Below, piece after piece: positions 25,259 to 36,990 of a DNA stretch of 57,860 nucleotides (its first letter is position 1; each line of letters begins with the position of its first letter). The stretch is from Pseudoroseomonas cervicalis ATCC 49957. Lineage in GTDB: Bacteria; Pseudomonadota; Alphaproteobacteria; Acetobacterales; Acetobacteraceae. The DNA lies in assembly GCF_000164635.1 (NCBI RefSeq), contig NZ_GG770777.1, forward strand, positions 382,926 through 440,785, given 5' to 3'. Made by a program: the position numbers and the translations under genes. The notes below the pieces were generated by a model that worked only from the letters and a program-made list of their open reading frames with translations, searched no databases and was not told the DNA's origin.

Positions 25259-25743
25259 AGGATCCCATGCCCCCGCTGCGCAGTCTCGCCCTGTGGCGCA
25301 CGCTCAGCCTCTATGAGCGTTTCGAGCAGGTGGTCGTCTTCGTCCTGACGCTGCTGATCGCGCTGATCGTCGTCGCCGCCCTGTGGAGCCTGCTGAAGCT
25401 CGTCGTGACATCCCTGCTGCTCGTGAACATCCTCGATCCCACCGATCCTGCGGTGTTCCAGGCGTTGTTCGGGGCGATCTTCACGGTCGTCATCGCGCTC
25501 GAGTTCAAGCGTTCGCTGCTGGTTGTGGTCGAGCGCCGCTTCGGCATCGTGCAAGTGCGTGCGGTTGTGATGATCGCCATGCTTGCCGTAGTGCGGAAGT
25601 TCATCATCCTCGATCTCGGCACGACCGAGCCGATGAAGCTGCTCGCCTTGGGCGCGGCGATGCTGGCGCTCGGCATCGTCTACTGGCTGGTGCGCGACCA
25701 GGACCGGCGCGAAGCCGAGGCCGCCGAGGAGCGGGCGTCATGA
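25255..25743 (+). CDS. psiE: PsiE-family membrane protein
   Basis: The 162-residue protein has four predicted membrane helices (FVLTLLIALIVVAALWSLL; the ILDPTDPAVFQALFGAIF region; VVMIAMLAVVRKFIIL; LLALGAAMLALGIVYWLV). ALEFKRSLL fits the PsiE (phosphate-starvation-inducible) family. The function is unknown, but psiE homologues are regular members of transmissible heat-resistance loci, here between degP and ftsH as expected. The start overlaps the degP stop; an ATG four codons later is possible. Confidence 0.85.
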   Translation: MKDPMPPLRSLALWRTLSLYERFEQVVVFVLTLLIALIVVAALWSLLKLVVTSLLLVNILDPTDPAVFQALFGAIFTVVIALEFKRSLLVVVERRFGIVQVRAVVMIAMLAVVRKFIILDLGTTEPMKLLALGAAMLALGIVYWLVRDQDRREAEAAEERAS

Positions 25744-25780
25744 CCGCGCAGCCTGTTGCGAACTGGTCTCGGGGGATGCC

Positions 25781-27648
25781 GTGAACAAGCAGCAGCAATA
25801 CAACACCTGGTACTGGATCGGCGCGCTGCTCCTGCTGCTGATGTTCCAGGGCTGGTGGCAGGGCGCGAGCGTCACCGAACGCATCCCCTATTCGCGCTTC
25901 CTCGAACTCCTCGAACAGGACCGCATCGCCGAGGTGCAGGTGCGGCCCGAGAGCATCCTCGGCCGCTACCGCGAGCCGATCGAGGGGCGCACGCATTTCC
26001 TGACCACGATCGTGCCCGAGGACCTCACCCGGCGGCTCGAGCAGTCGCGCGCGCGCTTCGACGGCACCATCACCAACACCTTCCTCAACAACCTCCTCTC
26101 CTGGGTGGTCCCGGTCATCGTCTTCTTCGCGCTGTGGATGTTCGTCTTCCGCCGCATCGCCGAGAAGCAGGGCTTCGGCGGGCTGATGTCGGTCGGCAAG
26201 TCCAAGGCGAAGGTCTATGTCGAGAAGGACACGGGTGTGACCTTCGACGACGTGGCCGGGATCGACGAGGCCAAGGCCGAACTCCGCGAGATCGTGGATT
26301 TCCTGAAGCAGCCGGAGAGATACGGCCGGCTCGGCGCGCGCATCCCCAAGGGCATCCTGCTGGTCGGCCCGCCGGGCACCGGCAAGACGCTGGTCGCCCG
26401 CGCCATCGCCGGCGAGGCGGGGGTCTCCTTCTTCTCGATCTCCGGCTCGGAATTCGTGGAGATGTTCGTGGGCGTGGGCGCCGCGCGCGTGCGCGACCTG
26501 TTCGAGCAGGCGCGCAAGGCCGCCCCCTGCATCATCTTCATCGACGAGCTCGATGCGCTCGGCAAGCGGCGCGGCGCGGGCGCCTTTGGCGGCGGCCATG
26601 ACGAGAAGGAGCAGACGCTCAACCAGCTGCTGACCGAGCTCGACGGCTTCGACCCGCGCGAGGGCATCGTGCTGCTCGCCGCTACCAACCGCCCCGAGAT
26701 CCTCGACCCCGCGCTGCTGCGCGCCGGGCGCTTCGACCGCCAGGTGGTGGTGGACCGCCCCGACAAGGGCGGTCGCGCCGCCATCCTGCGCGTGCATCTG
26801 AAGAAGGTGAAGCATGAGGGGCTCGATCTCGAGCAGATCGCGGCGCTCACGCCGGGCTTCTCGGGCGCGGAGCTTGCGAACCTCGTGAACGAGGCGGCGA
26901 TCCAGGCGACACGGCGCGGTGCCGAGGCGGTGACCATGGCCGACGTCACCGCCGCGATCGAGCGCATCGTCGCCGGCCTTGAACGCAAGGGGCGCGTGCT
27001 CAACCCGAAGGAGCGCGAGGCGGTCGCGTATCACGAGATGGGCCATGCGCTCGCCGCCGCCTCCCTGCCAGGGGCGGATCCGGTGCACAAAGTCTCGATC
27101 ATCCCGCGCTCGATCGGCGCGCTCGGCTACACCATGACGCGACCGACCGAGGACCGCTTCCTCATCACCCGCCGCGATCTGGAAAGCCGCATGGCGGTGC
27201 TGCTCGCCGGCCGCGCGGCGGAGGAGCTGGTGCTCGGCGAGATCTCGACCGGCGCGGCCGACGACCTCGCGCGCGTGACCGACATCGCGCGCCAGATCGT
27301 CACGCGCTTCGGCATGCATCCCGGGCTCGGCCAGGCGGTGCTGGAGCCGGAGCGGCAGAGCTTCCTCGGCGAGGGCGTACCGGCGCTGACGCCGCGCGAC
27401 TATTCGGAGGCGACCGCGCGCGAGGTGGATGTCGCGGTGCGCGAGCTGATCGACACCGCCTATCTGCGCGCCAAGGCGCTGCTCGCGGAGCGCCGGGTCG
27501 ATCTGGAGGCGGGCACGCGGCTGCTGCTCGAGCGCGAGACCATCACCCCGGATGACTTCCCGCCGCTGCGGCAGGGGGAGTCGGCGGGTGATCGGCGGAA
27601 CATCACGACGCCGAATGTCACGGCGAACCCAGCGGAGGAGAGGACCTG

Positions 27649-27649
<1 letters not shown>
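25781..27649 (+). CDS. ftsH: FtsH-type membrane AAA+ metalloprotease (island copy)
   Basis: A 622-residue protein with an N-terminal helix, a periplasmic domain, a second helix ([15 protein letters not shown]), the AAA+ module with Walker A GPPGTGKT at 196-203, [11 protein letters not shown] and the second region of homology [18 protein letters not shown]. The M41 peptidase has the zinc site HEMGH (H418, E419, H422); chromosomal FtsH usually has HEAGH. It extracts and degrades membrane and unfolded cytosolic proteins using ATP. The GTG start suits a natural FtsH N-terminus, and the stop overlaps the clpG start. Island FtsH copies are part of LHR/TLQ loci. Confidence 0.93.
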
Positions 27650-30465
<2,816 letters not shown>

Positions 30466-30479
30466 CCAGGAAACGGGGC

Positions 30480-31043
30480 ATGACGCGGGGCCTCTTTGCG
30501 CCCGGCAGGGCTCCGCCATCCAGCGGCGACGCGGTCGGCTCGCGCCGGGACGGCACGCATGTAGCCGTGCCACTTCTGCGGCCAGGCGGCGGCAGCCTCG
30601 CCGGGCCGTGGAGCAGACCGCCGGTGCGCATCTACCAGCCGAGCCGTTCGGTCCTTCAATCGGGATCCGGGCGCGGGGAGTGGCTGCTCGAATTCCCCCC
30701 ATCGGCGCCGCCACTCCGTGACCCGCTGACCGGCTGGATTGGCAGTGCCGATCCGCTCGCCCAACTCAGGCTGCGCTTTCCCGACAGGGAGAGCGCGGTG
30801 GCCTTCGCTGAACGGCATGGATGGCCGCATGAGGTGGTGGAGCCTGCCCCCCGCGGGCTTCGCTACCGGAGCTATGCCGAGCAGCTCCGGTGCGACCTCA
30901 GTGGCGCGATCGCCCGCGTGCAGCCCTGGCTTGCGCCGGGACCCCTGGCCACTGGGCCCGCGGAGGATCCCGTCGAGCGGGCCAGCCGCGACTCCTTTCC
31001 CGCCAGCGATCCCCCCGCATGGACTGGAACGCAGATCGCCTGA
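30480..31043 (+). CDS. NDUFS4-like (ETC complex I) protein with SFPASDPPAW tail
   Basis: A 187-residue protein. After a variable N-terminus, residues about 50-140 match the NDUFS4/ETC_C1 family: VRIYQPSRSVLQSG, GEWLLEFPP, DPLTGWIGSADPLAQLRLRF, AVAFAERHGW, YRSYAEQL. The C-terminus ends with DPVERASRDSFPASDPPAW, a short motif recurrent in small alphaproteobacterial stress proteins. NDUFS4 is an accessory subunit of respiratory complex I. In a stress cluster its role may be to stabilise complex I or something else; this is inference. It starts 14 nt after clpK, so it is probably in the operon. Confidence 0.75.
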   Translation: MTRGLFAPGRAPPSSGDAVGSRRDGTHVAVPLLRPGGGSLAGPWSRPPVRIYQPSRSVLQSGSGRGEWLLEFPPSAPPLRDPLTGWIGSADPLAQLRLRFPDRESAVAFAERHGWPHEVVEPAPRGLRYRSYAEQLRCDLSGAIARVQPWLAPGPLATGPAEDPVERASRDSFPASDPPAWTGTQIA

Positions 31044-31395
31044 GACGATCGCAGCCCCCGATAAACCGCCGCTTCTGCGCTGCGGCCCCGGCATCGGGTC
31101 TGCAACACCGGCGCGCTGGATCGTAGGCCGAAGGCCCGCCCACACGCACGCGAATGTCAGTATTGCACGCTGCGCATGACTGCCGCCTTGAAGACGCCCG
31201 CTGCCACTCCCCAATCCATCCCGTGAACGCCCAAGCGGGGTTCGCAGATTGACGGGTCTGGCCGTGACGGCAGACCGCTGGAGGTCCGCCGCGAACAGGG
31301 GACCATATCTGGCGCCGTGACCATGCAGGGCATGACACATGCCCCGGGCCGACTTCCGTCATGGCGGGCCGCGCGGGCCGCGAAAGGAGGAAGTC
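31044..31395. other. Intergenic region before the small heat-shock genes
   Basis: No gene is supported in these 352 bases. They contain the heat-shock promoter candidate at 31187-31215. The strong ribosome binding site AAAGGAGG at 31383-31390 sits just before the first hsp20, next to a GC-rich repeat GGGCCGCG (two copies from 31367). Confidence 0.5.
31187..31215 (+). promoter_or_regulatory. Candidate heat-shock (sigma-32-type) promoter
   Basis: CTTGAA (31187-31192) and CCCCAAT (31209-31215) are separated by 16 bp. This is close to the sigma-32 consensus CTTGAA-N13-15-CCCCAT, though the spacing is slightly long. It lies about 180 bp upstream of the first of three hsp20 genes, where a separate heat-inducible promoter would make sense. 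Confidence 0.4.
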
Positions 31396-31821
31396 ATGCC
31401 TTTGCCCATGACCGTCTATCCCGCCGATCCCTTCGCCCTGTTGCGCCGCGTCAGCGACGCGCTGGATCGCGTGGCCTTTGCCGGGCCGGCGCCGGCCTTT
31501 CCGGCGGTGAATGTCTGGCAGAATGACGAGGCAGCGGCGATCGTCGCCGAACTTCCCGGCGTCGGGCCGCAGGACATTGAGATCACCGTCAAGGAGGATG
31601 TCCTGACCATTTCGGGCGAGCGCCGTGCCCCCGAACTGCCCGAGCATGCAGAATGGCTCCGGCGCGAGCGTGCCTATGGCCGCTTCAGCCGCGCGATCCG
31701 CCTGCCCTTCCGGGTGGATCCGGACCAGGTGGACGCACGCTTCACCGACGGCGTGCTGCGGATCGCGGTGCGCCGCCCCGAGGCGGACCGCCCGCAGCGG
31801 ATCGCCATCAAGGCCGGCTGA
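31396..31821 (+). CDS. Small heat-shock protein Hsp20 (first of three)
   Basis: A 141-residue alpha-crystallin protein: N-terminal region about 35 residues, then the core VNVWQNDEAAAIVAELPGVG, DIEITVKEDVLTISGERR, a beta-6 loop region, FSRAIRLPFRVDPDQVDARF and the GVLRIAV element (a G-V-L variant of GVL.I). It binds unfolding proteins and keeps them ready for Clp and Hsp70 refolding. AAAGGAGG lies 6 nt before the ATG at 31396. It lacks a clear C-terminal IxI beyond RIAIKAG. The three tandem sHsps differ strongly in sequence, so they are not recent duplicates. Confidence 0.92.
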   Translation: MPLPMTVYPADPFALLRRVSDALDRVAFAGPAPAFPAVNVWQNDEAAAIVAELPGVGPQDIEITVKEDVLTISGERRAPELPEHAEWLRRERAYGRFSRAIRLPFRVDPDQVDARFTDGVLRIAVRRPEADRPQRIAIKAG

Positions 31822-31836
31822 AAGGAGGTGTCTGAG

Positions 31837-32223
31837 ATGACGATGGAACTCGCTTCCACCCCCGCCGCCGCCCCAGAAGCGGCCCGCAACACGCCCGTCT
31901 GGCGCCCGCTCGCCGACATCCAGCAGACGCGGGAGGGCATCGTGCTGATGCTGGAGATGCCGGGCGTCGCACCGGAGGATGTGGACATCACGCTGGAGCG
32001 CCGGGTGCTGACCATCCGCGGCCGGGGCCGCCAGCCCGAACCGGAGGCGCTGCGCGCGGTGCATCGGGAATACGAGCCCGGCGACTATGAGCGCGCCTTC
32101 ACGCTCTCGGAGGACTTCGACGAGAGCCGCATCGAGGCGACCGTGAAGGATGGCGTGCTGACGCTCAGGCTGCCGCGCGCGGCCGAGGCCCGGCCGCGGA
32201 CGATCCGCGTCAGCGCCGCCTGA
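31837..32223 (+). CDS. Small heat-shock protein Hsp20 (second of three)
   Basis: A short 128-residue alpha-crystallin protein with a minimal N-terminal arm, then WRPLADIQQTREGIVLMLEM, PGVAPEDVDITLERRVLTIR, YERAFTLSEDFDESRIEATV, KDGVLTLRLP and a C-terminal RTIRV (IxV-type) anchor. The AAAGGAGG ending the previous intergenic gap is 9 nt before the ATG at 31837; a GTG three codons upstream overlaps that site and is less likely. It is probably co-transcribed with the first sHsp (15-nt gap). Different sHsps can form mixed oligomers; that is inference here. Confidence 0.92.
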   Translation: MTMELASTPAAAPEAARNTPVWRPLADIQQTREGIVLMLEMPGVAPEDVDITLERRVLTIRGRGRQPEPEALRAVHREYEPGDYERAFTLSEDFDESRIEATVKDGVLTLRLPRAAEARPRTIRVSAA

Positions 32224-32243
32224 AGCAAGCAGGAGAACCTAGT

Positions 32244-32747
32244 ATGCAAATCAAAGATCTGATCCCCTGGGCTCGCAAGGGCGAGGCTTCCGAGGGCAAG
32301 ACGAACGAGACGAACCCCATCGCCTCCCTGCAGCGGGAAATGAACCAGGTGTTCGAGAACTTCTGGACCCGCTTCGGCCGGCCCTTCGGCACGCTCGACT
32401 GGCCCTGGGGCCAGTCGGAGGCGAAGTCCGACGTGGTGCAGACCGACAATGCGGTCGAGATCTCCATCGAACTGCCGGGGATGGAGATGAAGGACATCGA
32501 GGTCTCGGTCGCCGACGACATGCTGACCGTGAAGGGCGAGAAGCGGATCGAGCGGCAGGAGGAGAAGAAGGGCTACTATCTCTCCGAGCGCAGCTACGGT
32601 TCCGTCTATCGCGCGATCCCGCTGCCACCCGGCGTTGACGGCAGCAAGGCCGAGGCCTCGTTCAAGAACGGCGTGCTGACCCTCCGCCTGCCGCAGACGC
32701 CCGAGGCCCAGGCCAAGGTCCGGCGCGTCGAGGTGAAGGCCGGCTGA
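32244..32747 (+). CDS. Small heat-shock protein Hsp20 (third of three, Hsp16/IbpA-like)
   Basis: A 167-residue alpha-crystallin protein of the class with an extended N-terminus (NPIASLQREMNQVFENFWTR), then SDVVQTDNAVEISIELPGME, VADDMLTVKGEKRIERQEEK, YGSVYRAIPLPPGVDGSKAE, FKNGVLTLRLPQ and a Lys/Val tail. It is the most canonical of the three. AGGAG at 32230-32234 precedes the ATG. A strong hairpin after the stop probably ends this transcript. Confidence 0.93.
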   Translation: MQIKDLIPWARKGEASEGKTNETNPIASLQREMNQVFENFWTRFGRPFGTLDWPWGQSEAKSDVVQTDNAVEISIELPGMEMKDIEVSVADDMLTVKGEKRIERQEEKKGYYLSERSYGSVYRAIPLPPGVDGSKAEASFKNGVLTLRLPQTPEAQAKVRRVEVKAG

Positions 32748-32755
32748 CCGGCTGA

Positions 32756-32780
32756 GCAGGCTGCCCTCGCGGCAGCCTGC
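32756..32780 (+). terminator. Strong hairpin after the hsp20 trio
   Basis: GCAGGCTGCC, 5-nt loop CTCGC, GGCAGCCTGC: a perfect 10-bp stem 9 bp after the third hsp20 stop. There is no T tract, so it may act as a transcript-stabilising or imperfect terminator hairpin. The protease gene begins 45 bp later. Confidence 0.55.
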
Positions 32781-32824
32781 CCGTGCTTGACCGCGGCATC
32801 CGACCTGGCGCATCTGCACGGCGC

Positions 32825-33757
32825 ATGTCGCCCTCCCTGCTCCATCGCCTCAACAACCTCGCGCAGGCGGCGCTCATCCTCGCGGGGATGGGGCTGCTGG
32901 TGTGGCTGATGGTCCGGCTTGTCGCCGGACCGGACTTGGCACTGGTGGCGCTGCTGGTCGCGCTCGGGACCATGCTGGCGGCGCCGGCCGTGCCGCGGCG
33001 TGCGCTGCTTTCGGCCTATCGGGCGCGCCGCCTCGATGCCGCGGCCTTCCCGGACGGGACCGCCATGCTGGCGGCGATATCGCGCCGCGCGGCGCTGCCG
33101 CGAACGCCCGAACTCTGGTACGTCCCGAGCCGTCTGCCGAACGCCTTCGCCATGGGCCGGCCGGAGGACAGCGCCATCTGCGTGACCGATGGGCTGCTGC
33201 GGCTGCTGGACCGGCGCGAGCTCGCCGCGGTGCTCGCGCATGAGGTGGCGCACATCGCCCATCGCGACCTGTGGATCATGGGGCTGGCGGATGCGATGTC
33301 GCGCCTCGTCTCCATCGCCTCCTGGGTGGGCCAGCTCGTCCTGCTCCTGAACCTGCCGATGCTCGCGGCCGGTCTCGCGGTCGTGCCCTGGAGCGTGGTG
33401 CTGCTGCTGGTCTTCTCGCCGACCGTGATGGCGCTGTTGCAACTGGCCTTGTCGCGGTCGCGCGAATTCGACGCAGATCTCGGCGCCGCCCGCCTGACCG
33501 GCGATCCGGAGGGGCTGATCTCCGCGCTGCTCAAGCTCGAGCGTCGCACCGGCCGCTTCTGGGAGGAGATCTTCCTGCCTGGACGCCGGATACCGGAGCC
33601 TTCGCTGCTGCGCACTCATCCGCAAACCGACACCCGCGTGGCGCGGCTGCGCAGTTTGGTCGTGTCGCGGCAGGAGGGCTTCATGTCAGGAAAGGGCTGG
33701 CAGCCACCTACGCAGCCTGCCTATCCGAGATTTCACCGGAGTGGATATTTCTATTGA
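32825..33757 (+). CDS. HtpX-like M48 membrane metalloprotease
   Basis: A 310-residue protein with two N-terminal membrane helices (ALILAGMGLLVWLMV; LVALLVALGTMLAA), the zinc motif HEVAH (H139, E140, H143), two further hydrophobic segments and the third zinc ligand context LSRSREFDADLGAARLTG. HtpX proteases degrade damaged inner-membrane proteins together with FtsH. HtpX-like proteases are common partners in stress islands. ATG 32825 was chosen; a GTG at 32783 would add 14 residues. It is the last gene of the quality-control cluster. Confidence 0.88.
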   Translation: MSPSLLHRLNNLAQAALILAGMGLLVWLMVRLVAGPDLALVALLVALGTMLAAPAVPRRALLSAYRARRLDAAAFPDGTAMLAAISRRAALPRTPELWYVPSRLPNAFAMGRPEDSAICVTDGLLRLLDRRELAAVLAHEVAHIAHRDLWIMGLADAMSRLVSIASWVGQLVLLLNLPMLAAGLAVVPWSVVLLLVFSPTVMALLQLALSRSREFDADLGAARLTGDPEGLISALLKLERRTGRFWEEIFLPGRRIPEPSLLRTHPQTDTRVARLRSLVVSRQEGFMSGKGWQPPTQPAYPRFHRSGYFY

Positions 33758-34213
33758 TCTTGGCTGGAGGGTAAGTTTTCTGCGTTCAAATATTGATTCC
33801 CGCAGGTCTTCAGATGCGGCGTCGCTCTCGCAGCCTGGCACCATTTGGCCCAGAGAATTTCGTTTCCCGGTTCCCACCGCTGCTCCAGTCGATCTTCCGA
33901 ACCACATTCTCCGTTGTGACGTCACCCGGCGGAATCGCGGCCTTCCGCCACGTTTTCCGTGCGCACCTTGGGACTTCGAGTGGGGTTGCGAGCCCCGGCG
34001 TGCGTCTCTCTCCGGGCTTTTCTCTCCGGACCTCGGGACCTGCCCGATCCAGCCTACAAGCCTCAACCCGTTGTTCTGCTTCATCTTTGCGGTGTCGCAG
34101 GGCTTGGATATTCAGCAACTGCTTCGCTCGGGCGAACGCCTCGGACACCTGAATCCAGCACGCCTCAGGCGCCAGCCCCTCGAAATCTCCCGATCCTGTG
34201 TTACCCTTCCGGT
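33758..34213. other. Junction between the stress cluster and the restriction operon, no gene
   Basis: The stretch is 456 bases with no supported coding region and locally lower GC. It contains GCTCCAGTCGATCT (33882-33895), CTTCCGCCA (33942-33950) and TTTCTCTCCGGAC (34019-34031). The same three short blocks occur near 18445, 18838 and 18915, with the last two at identical 77-bp spacing. It is probably the relic of a repeated mobile-element end. The hsdR promoter should lie near its right end. Confidence 0.5.
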
Positions 34214-36988
34214 ATGGATGGCCAGGAGCGCGGGCGCCGCGACGCAGCCCCAGAGGCACGGGCGCGACAGATCATTGATGCCGGCCTCGCGGCCGCGGGC
34301 TGGATCGTCCAGGACCGCGCCGAAGTGAACCTGCACGCCGGCCCCGGCATCGCCGTGCGCGAGACCCCGACCGCCACAGGCCCCGCCGACTATCTGCTCT
34401 TCCTCGATGGCCGCGCCTGCGGCGTGCTGGAGGCGAAGCCCGAGGGCACGACCCTCTCAGGCGTCGTGCGTCAGGGCGACGACTACACGCGCGCAGCCCC
34501 GGCCAGGTATCCCGCCTGGGCCGACCCGCTGCCCTTCGTCTATGTCTCCTCGGGCGCCGAGACCCTGTTCCAGGACGCCCGCGACCCGCTCGCCCGCCCG
34601 CGGCGTGTCTTCGCCCTGCACCGGCCCGAGACGCTGTGCACCATGTTCGCGGCCGGCAGCAGCCTTCGCGCCCGTCTGAGCACCCTGCCGCCGCTCGACC
34701 CGACGCGCCTGCGCCCCTGCCAGGCCGAGGCCATCGCCGGCGTCGAAGCATCCCTAGCGCAGGGTAAGCCCCGCGCCCTGGTCTCCATGGCGACCGGCGC
34801 CGGCAAGACCTACACCGCCTGCGCCCTCACCCACCGCCTGCTGTCCCCGCCCGCCCGCATGGGCCGGGTGCTGTTCCTGGTGGACCGCGCCAACCTCGGC
34901 ACCCAGGCCAAGCGCGAGTTCGACGCCTTCGCCCCCGGCGGCGCTGGCCTGCTGTTCCGCGAGGAGTTCACGGTCCAGCACCTCCAGGGCAGCACCATCG
35001 ATCCCTCGGCCAGCGTCGTCATTTCCACCGTGCAGCGCCTCTACTCGGTCCTGCGCGGCCAGCCCTTCGATGACGCCGACGACGAGCGCGGCGGCTTCGA
35101 GCGCGCCGCCGACGACGCCGAGCGCCCCGTCACCTACAACCCCGCCATCCCGCCCGAGACCTTCGACCTCATCATCGTCGACGAGTGCCACCGCTCCATC
35201 TACGGCAACTGGCGCCAGGTGCTGGAATACTTCGACGCCTTCCTCGTCGGCCTCACCGCGACGCCCGGCCGCCACACAATCGGCTTCTTCCAGCAGAACC
35301 TGGTCAGCCAGTATCCCTTCGAGCGCTCCGTCGCCGACGGCGTGAACGTGGATTTCGAGGTCTGGCGCGTCCGCACCGAGGTCGGCGAGCGCGGCGGCAC
35401 CATCCCCGCCGGCTTCACCGTCCCGCACCGCGACAAGGAGACGCGCCGCCGCCGCCTCGCCGCGCTGGACGAAGACCTGCCCTACACTCCCGGCCAGTTG
35501 AACCGCGCCGTGGAGGTGCCGAACCAGATCCGCACTGTGCTGCAGGCCTATCGCGACGCCCTGCCAACCCAGCTCTTCCCCGGCCGGCAGGAGGTGCCGA
35601 AGACCCTCATCTTCTGCCAGTCCGACAGCCACGCAGAGACGGTGACCGAGATCGCGCGCGAGGTCTTCGGCGGCGATGCCCGCTTCGCCCAGAAGATCAC
35701 CTATCGCGCTACCGGCCGCAGCGGGCAGGAGCTGATCCAGGACTTCCGGACCGACCACCTGTTCCGCATCGCCACCACGGTGGACATGGTCGCCACCGGC
35801 ACGGACATCAAACCGCTGGAGGTCGTGATCTTCCTGCGCGACGTCCGCAGCGCCCAGTATTTCGAGCAGATGCGCGGCCGCGGCGCCCGCACCATCCTGC
35901 CCACCGACCTGCAACGCGCCACGCCCTCCGCCGAGCGGAAGGACCGCTTCATCATCGTGGACGCGGTCGGCGTGACGGAGAGCGTGAAGACGCCGACCGA
36001 GCCGCTAGAGCGCGACCGCACCCTCAGCCTGGAAGCTCTGCTGGAGCGCGTCGCCTTCGGCCACACCGACGAGGACACCTGCGCGACCCTTGCCGGCCGC
36101 CTAGCCCGCCTGGAACGCCGCCTGCCCGACCCCGCCCGCGCCGAGCTGAGGCAGACTGCCGGGGGTGCCACCCTGACCGACCTTGCCCGCGCCCTGGTGG
36201 ACGCCGCCGACCCCGTCCGCATCGAGGCCCGCGCGCGGGAGGCCGGCGCCGCGACGTCCGACGACGAAGCCGCATGGGACGCCGCCGCCGAGGCTCTGCG
36301 CGCCGAGGCCTGCCGGCCGCTCGCCGCAAACCCCGCCCTGCGCCGCACCATCCTGGAGGCGCAGCGCCAGAACGAAATCATCGTGGACGAGCTGACGGCC
36401 GACGCCGTGCTCTCCGCCGATTTCGACCTGAACCGCGCGACCGAGATCACCGAGCGCTTCGGCCGCTTCCTGGCGGAGGAAGCCGACCAGCTTGCCGCGC
36501 TGGCGATCCTCTACGCCCGGCCGCATGCGCAGCGCCGCCTGACCTACGCGATGCTGCAGGAGCTGCGCGCGGCCATGGCGCGCCCGCCCTGGCTGCTGGA
36601 CGACAAGGCGGTGTGGGCGTGCTACCGGCGCCTGCATGCGGGGCAGACCCGCGCGCCAGCCGGGCTACTGACCGACCTGGTGGGGCTGGTGCGCTACGCC
36701 ATAGGGGCGCGCGCGGTGCTGGCCCCCTTCGCGCCGGATGTGAACCGCAATTTCGAGCTATGGCTCGGCCGCGAGAAGAAGGCCGGGCGCGACTACACCG
36801 AGGCGCAGATGGAGTGGCTGCGGCTGATGAAGGACTGGGCGGCGAGCAATGTGGAACTGACGCTGGCCGATCTGCGCGAGGCCTCGGATTTCTCGTCGCG
36901 CGGCGGCACCGCGCGGGCGCGCGCGCTGTTCGGCGCGGAGCGGCTGCCGGCGCTGGTGGATGACCTGACCGATGCGCTGGTGGCGTGA
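34214..36988 (+). CDS. hsdR: Type I restriction enzyme R subunit (HsdR)
   Basis: A 924-residue motor-nuclease subunit. The N-terminal PD-ExK nuclease has D59 (PADYLLF), E73 and K75 (VLEAK). The helicase domain has Walker A ATGAGKT at 193-199, DECH at 323-326 and LVGLTATPG; later helicase motifs include TLIFCQSDSHAETV, TVDMVATGTDIK and MRGRGART. The C-terminal part binds the methylase core. It translocates and cuts unmethylated DNA. ATG at 34214 gives the natural N-terminus; the frame extends upstream without support. The order R-S-M is unusual compared with the common R-M-S or M-S-R. Confidence 0.94.
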   Translation: MDGQERGRRDAAPEARARQIIDAGLAAAGWIVQDRAEVNLHAGPGIAVRETPTATGPADYLLFLDGRACGVLEAKPEGTTLSGVVRQGDDYTRAAPARYPAWADPLPFVYVSSGAETLFQDARDPLARPRRVFALHRPETLCTMFAAGSSLRARLSTLPPLDPTRLRPCQAEAIAGVEASLAQGKPRALVSMATGAGKTYTACALTHRLLSPPARMGRVLFLVDRANLGTQAKREFDAFAPGGAGLLFREEFTVQHLQGSTIDPSASVVISTVQRLYSVLRGQPFDDADDERGGFERAADDAERPVTYNPAIPPETFDLIIVDECHRSIYGNWRQVLEYFDAFLVGLTATPGRHTIGFFQQNLVSQYPFERSVADGVNVDFEVWRVRTEVGERGGTIPAGFTVPHRDKETRRRRLAALDEDLPYTPGQLNRAVEVPNQIRTVLQAYRDALPTQLFPGRQEVPKTLIFCQSDSHAETVTEIAREVFGGDARFAQKITYRATGRSGQELIQDFRTDHLFRIATTVDMVATGTDIKPLEVVIFLRDVRSAQYFEQMRGRGARTILPTDLQRATPSAERKDRFIIVDAVGVTESVKTPTEPLERDRTLSLEALLERVAFGHTDEDTCATLAGRLARLERRLPDPARAELRQTAGGATLTDLARALVDAADPVRIEARAREAGAATSDDEAAWDAAAEALRAEACRPLAANPALRRTILEAQRQNEIIVDELTADAVLSADFDLNRATEITERFGRFLAEEADQLAALAILYARPHAQRRLTYAMLQELRAAMARPPWLLDDKAVWACYRRLHAGQTRAPAGLLTDLVGLVRYAIGARAVLAPFAPDVNRNFELWLGREKKAGRDYTEAQMEWLRLMKDWAASNVELTLADLREASDFSSRGGTARARALFGAERLPALVDDLTDALVA

Positions 36989-36990
36989 GC

